NCBI RefSeq assembly: GCF_041224545.1 | Contig: NZ_JBGFGP010000176.1 | Span: 268,546-332,545 of the forward strand | From: Sedimentitalea sp041224545 | Lineage (GTDB): Bacteria; Pseudomonadota; Alphaproteobacteria; Rhodobacterales; Rhodobacteraceae | Length of the DNA: 64,000 nt | Direction of reading: 5' to 3' | Shown here: piece after piece, positions 62,999-64,000 of the stretch | Position numbering within the stretch: the first letter of the stretch is position 1 | Layout of the letters: the number at the start of each line of letters is the position of its first letter | The notes under the pieces: model-generated | Databases searched by the model: none | Told to the model about the DNA's origin: nothing | Seen by the model: only the letters and a program-made list of their open reading frames with translations | Translations under genes and position numbers: made by a program

Positions 62999-64000
62999 TC
63001 AGCCTTTTTGCGGGATCAGCAGCGACGCATCGCCGTAAGAGAAGAACCGATACCCTTCACTTACCGCATGATTGTAAATCCGCCCGATACGGTCCTGCCC
63101 CATCAAAGCGGAGACCAGCATCAGCAGGGTCGATCTGGGCAGGTGGAAATTCGTCATCAACGCATCGGTGACGCGGAAGTCGAACCCCGGATAGATGAAA
63201 ATGTCCGTATCGCCTTCCCAGGCAACGATCTCGCCGCCCCGCGCCGCCGTCTCGATCAGGCGAAGCGCGGTTGTGCCAACCGGGATGATCCGACCGCCCG
63301 CCGCGCGGGTGGCGGCAATCTCGGCGGCGGCGGCGGCGCTGACACGGCCCCATTCCGCGTGCATCTTGTGGGTTGTGACGTCATCGACCTTGACCGGCAG
63401 AAAGGTCCCCGCCCCCACATGCAGCGTGACACGGGTAAATTCGATCCCCTTGTCGCACAGGTCCGCCAGCAGCGCGTCGTCGAAATGCAGCGATGCGGTC
63501 GGCGCGGCGACGGCCCCGGAGTGACGCGCGAACACCGTCTGATAATCGGTCTTGTCGCGCTCGTCCGCGGCACGTCTGGCCGCGATATAGGGCGGCAGGG
63601 GCATGGCGCCCGCCCGGGCCAGCGCGGTGTCGAAATCGTCGCCCCTCAGATTGAAGCGCAGCACGCCCTGCCCGTCTTCCACATGGTCAAGCTCGGCAGA
63701 CAGGTCAGAGGAAAAGGTAACGGTTTCGCCCGGTCGCAGCTTTTTCAGCGGCTTGATCAACGCCGACCAGTTGCCATCCGCGCGCGGCTCCAGCAGTGTG
63801 ACCTCGATCCGCGCGCTGGTGCGTCCCTGGGCGCTCTGGCGTTCACGGGTGCCGCTGAGCCGGGCGGGAATCACCTTGGTATCGTTCAGCACCATTCGGT
63901 CGCCGGGACGCAACCAGCCGGGCAGCGCGCTGACCTTCGTATCGGTGATGTCATCGCCCTGCGCCACCAGCACCCGCGCAGCGCTGCGCGGAACCGCGGG
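62999..64000 (-). CDS. queA: S-adenosylmethionine:tRNA ribosyltransferase-isomerase, 5' end cut
   Basis: The gene runs off the right edge of the window, so only the C-terminal 333 residues are seen. In frame at the edge is PAVPRSAARVLVAQ, the usual segment some 20 residues from the N terminus, so only a short piece is missing. Further motifs are LNDTKVIPARL, GAVAAPTASLHF, THKMHAEW and TDALMTNFHLPRSTLLMLVSAL. QueA moves the ribosyl part of SAM onto preQ1 in tRNA to make epoxyqueuosine, the next to last step of queuosine synthesis. Confidence 0.96.
   Translation of the reverse strand, partial: PAVPRSAARVLVAQGDDITDTKVSALPGWLRPGDRMVLNDTKVIPARLSGTRERQSAQGRTSARIEVTLLEPRADGNWSALIKPLKKLRPGETVTFSSDLSAELDHVEDGQGVLRFNLRGDDFDTALARAGAMPLPPYIAARRAADERDKTDYQTVFARHSGAVAAPTASLHFDDALLADLCDKGIEFTRVTLHVGAGTFLPVKVDDVTTHKMHAEWGRVSAAAAAEIAATRAAGGRIIPVGTTALRLIETAARGGEIVAWEGDTDIFIYPGFDFRVTDALMTNFHLPRSTLLMLVSALMGQDRIGRIYNHAVSEGYRFFSYGDASLLIPQKG

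Overview
The window is 64 kb of GC-rich, densely packed bacterial chromosome. Gene content and gene order point to an alphaproteobacterium of the order Rhodobacterales, probably the marine Roseobacter group. Supporting signs are the lptF-lptG-lptD-surA-pdxA-rsmA cluster, an alphaproteobacterial-type SspB, small DUF4167/DUF4169/Usg family proteins, a Fur/Mur-type regulator, an Entner-Doudoroff style zwf-pgl-pgi operon, and an acyl-CoA ligase that closely resembles DmdB of DMSP demethylation. Base composition is even, and I see no prophage, transposase, insertion sequence, CRISPR array or rRNA. This looks like core genome.

Layout. 1-2.7 kb: 3' end of a PpiD-type foldase, then trpE. 2.8-9.6 kb: ndk, a Bcr/CflA-type exporter, an ABC-F ATPase, a MarC protein, a retropepsin-like protease, a cation/proton antiporter and holC. 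9.65-18.7 kb: pepA, divergent from the six-gene envelope operon lptF-lptG-lptD-surA-pdxA-rsmA, where every junction overlaps. 18.8-21.6 kb: prfA-prmC and a DUF4167 protein. 21.6-30.5 kb: small secreted and DUF proteins, an M20 amidohydrolase, mazG, a sulfotransferase, a nucleoside hydrolase, an acetyltransferase, eno, a DMT transporter, an AbrB-family membrane protein and fur/mur. 30.9-42.7 kb: a DEAD-box helicase, a TerB/DUF533 protein, an EEP nuclease, a second DMT transporter, selO, anmK, tyrS, a FemAB/GNAT protein, an SDR dehydrogenase and a second ABC-F ATPase. 42.9-46.5 kb: tRNA-Gly(CCC), a 59-residue protein, fumC-DUF4169-RHH, a secreted protein and sspB. 46.6-52.7 kb: dmdB-like ligase, a hotdog thioesterase and zwf-pgl-pgi. 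52.9-64 kb: an orphan radical SAM enzyme, a hairpin-rich gap, usg, gyrA, a MATE exporter, lpd, a coiled-coil membrane protein, a DUF924 protein, an MFS transporter and queA, which is cut by the window end.

The genes mainly serve housekeeping: outer-membrane biogenesis (LptFGD, SurA, PpiD), translation and tRNA maturation (TyrS, RF1, PrmC, RsmA, QueA, ABC-F), central carbon metabolism (Zwf, Pgl, Pgi, Eno, FumC, Lpd), nucleotide hygiene (Ndk, MazG) and efflux. Four genes not reported as open reading frames of 60 residues or more were read directly: a 46-residue membrane protein, a 59-residue protein, a 58-residue DUF4169 protein and the tRNA.

The least explained signals are noncoding. One is a cluster of three perfect, abutting hairpins at 54153-54220. 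Another is a two-copy 3'-end element (after trpE and after pgi) whose second hairpin keeps its pairing but not its sequence. There are also good palindromic operators in front of zwf and an SDR gene, and an orphan radical SAM protein with a cysteine-rich C terminus. No clear new multi-gene system was found.
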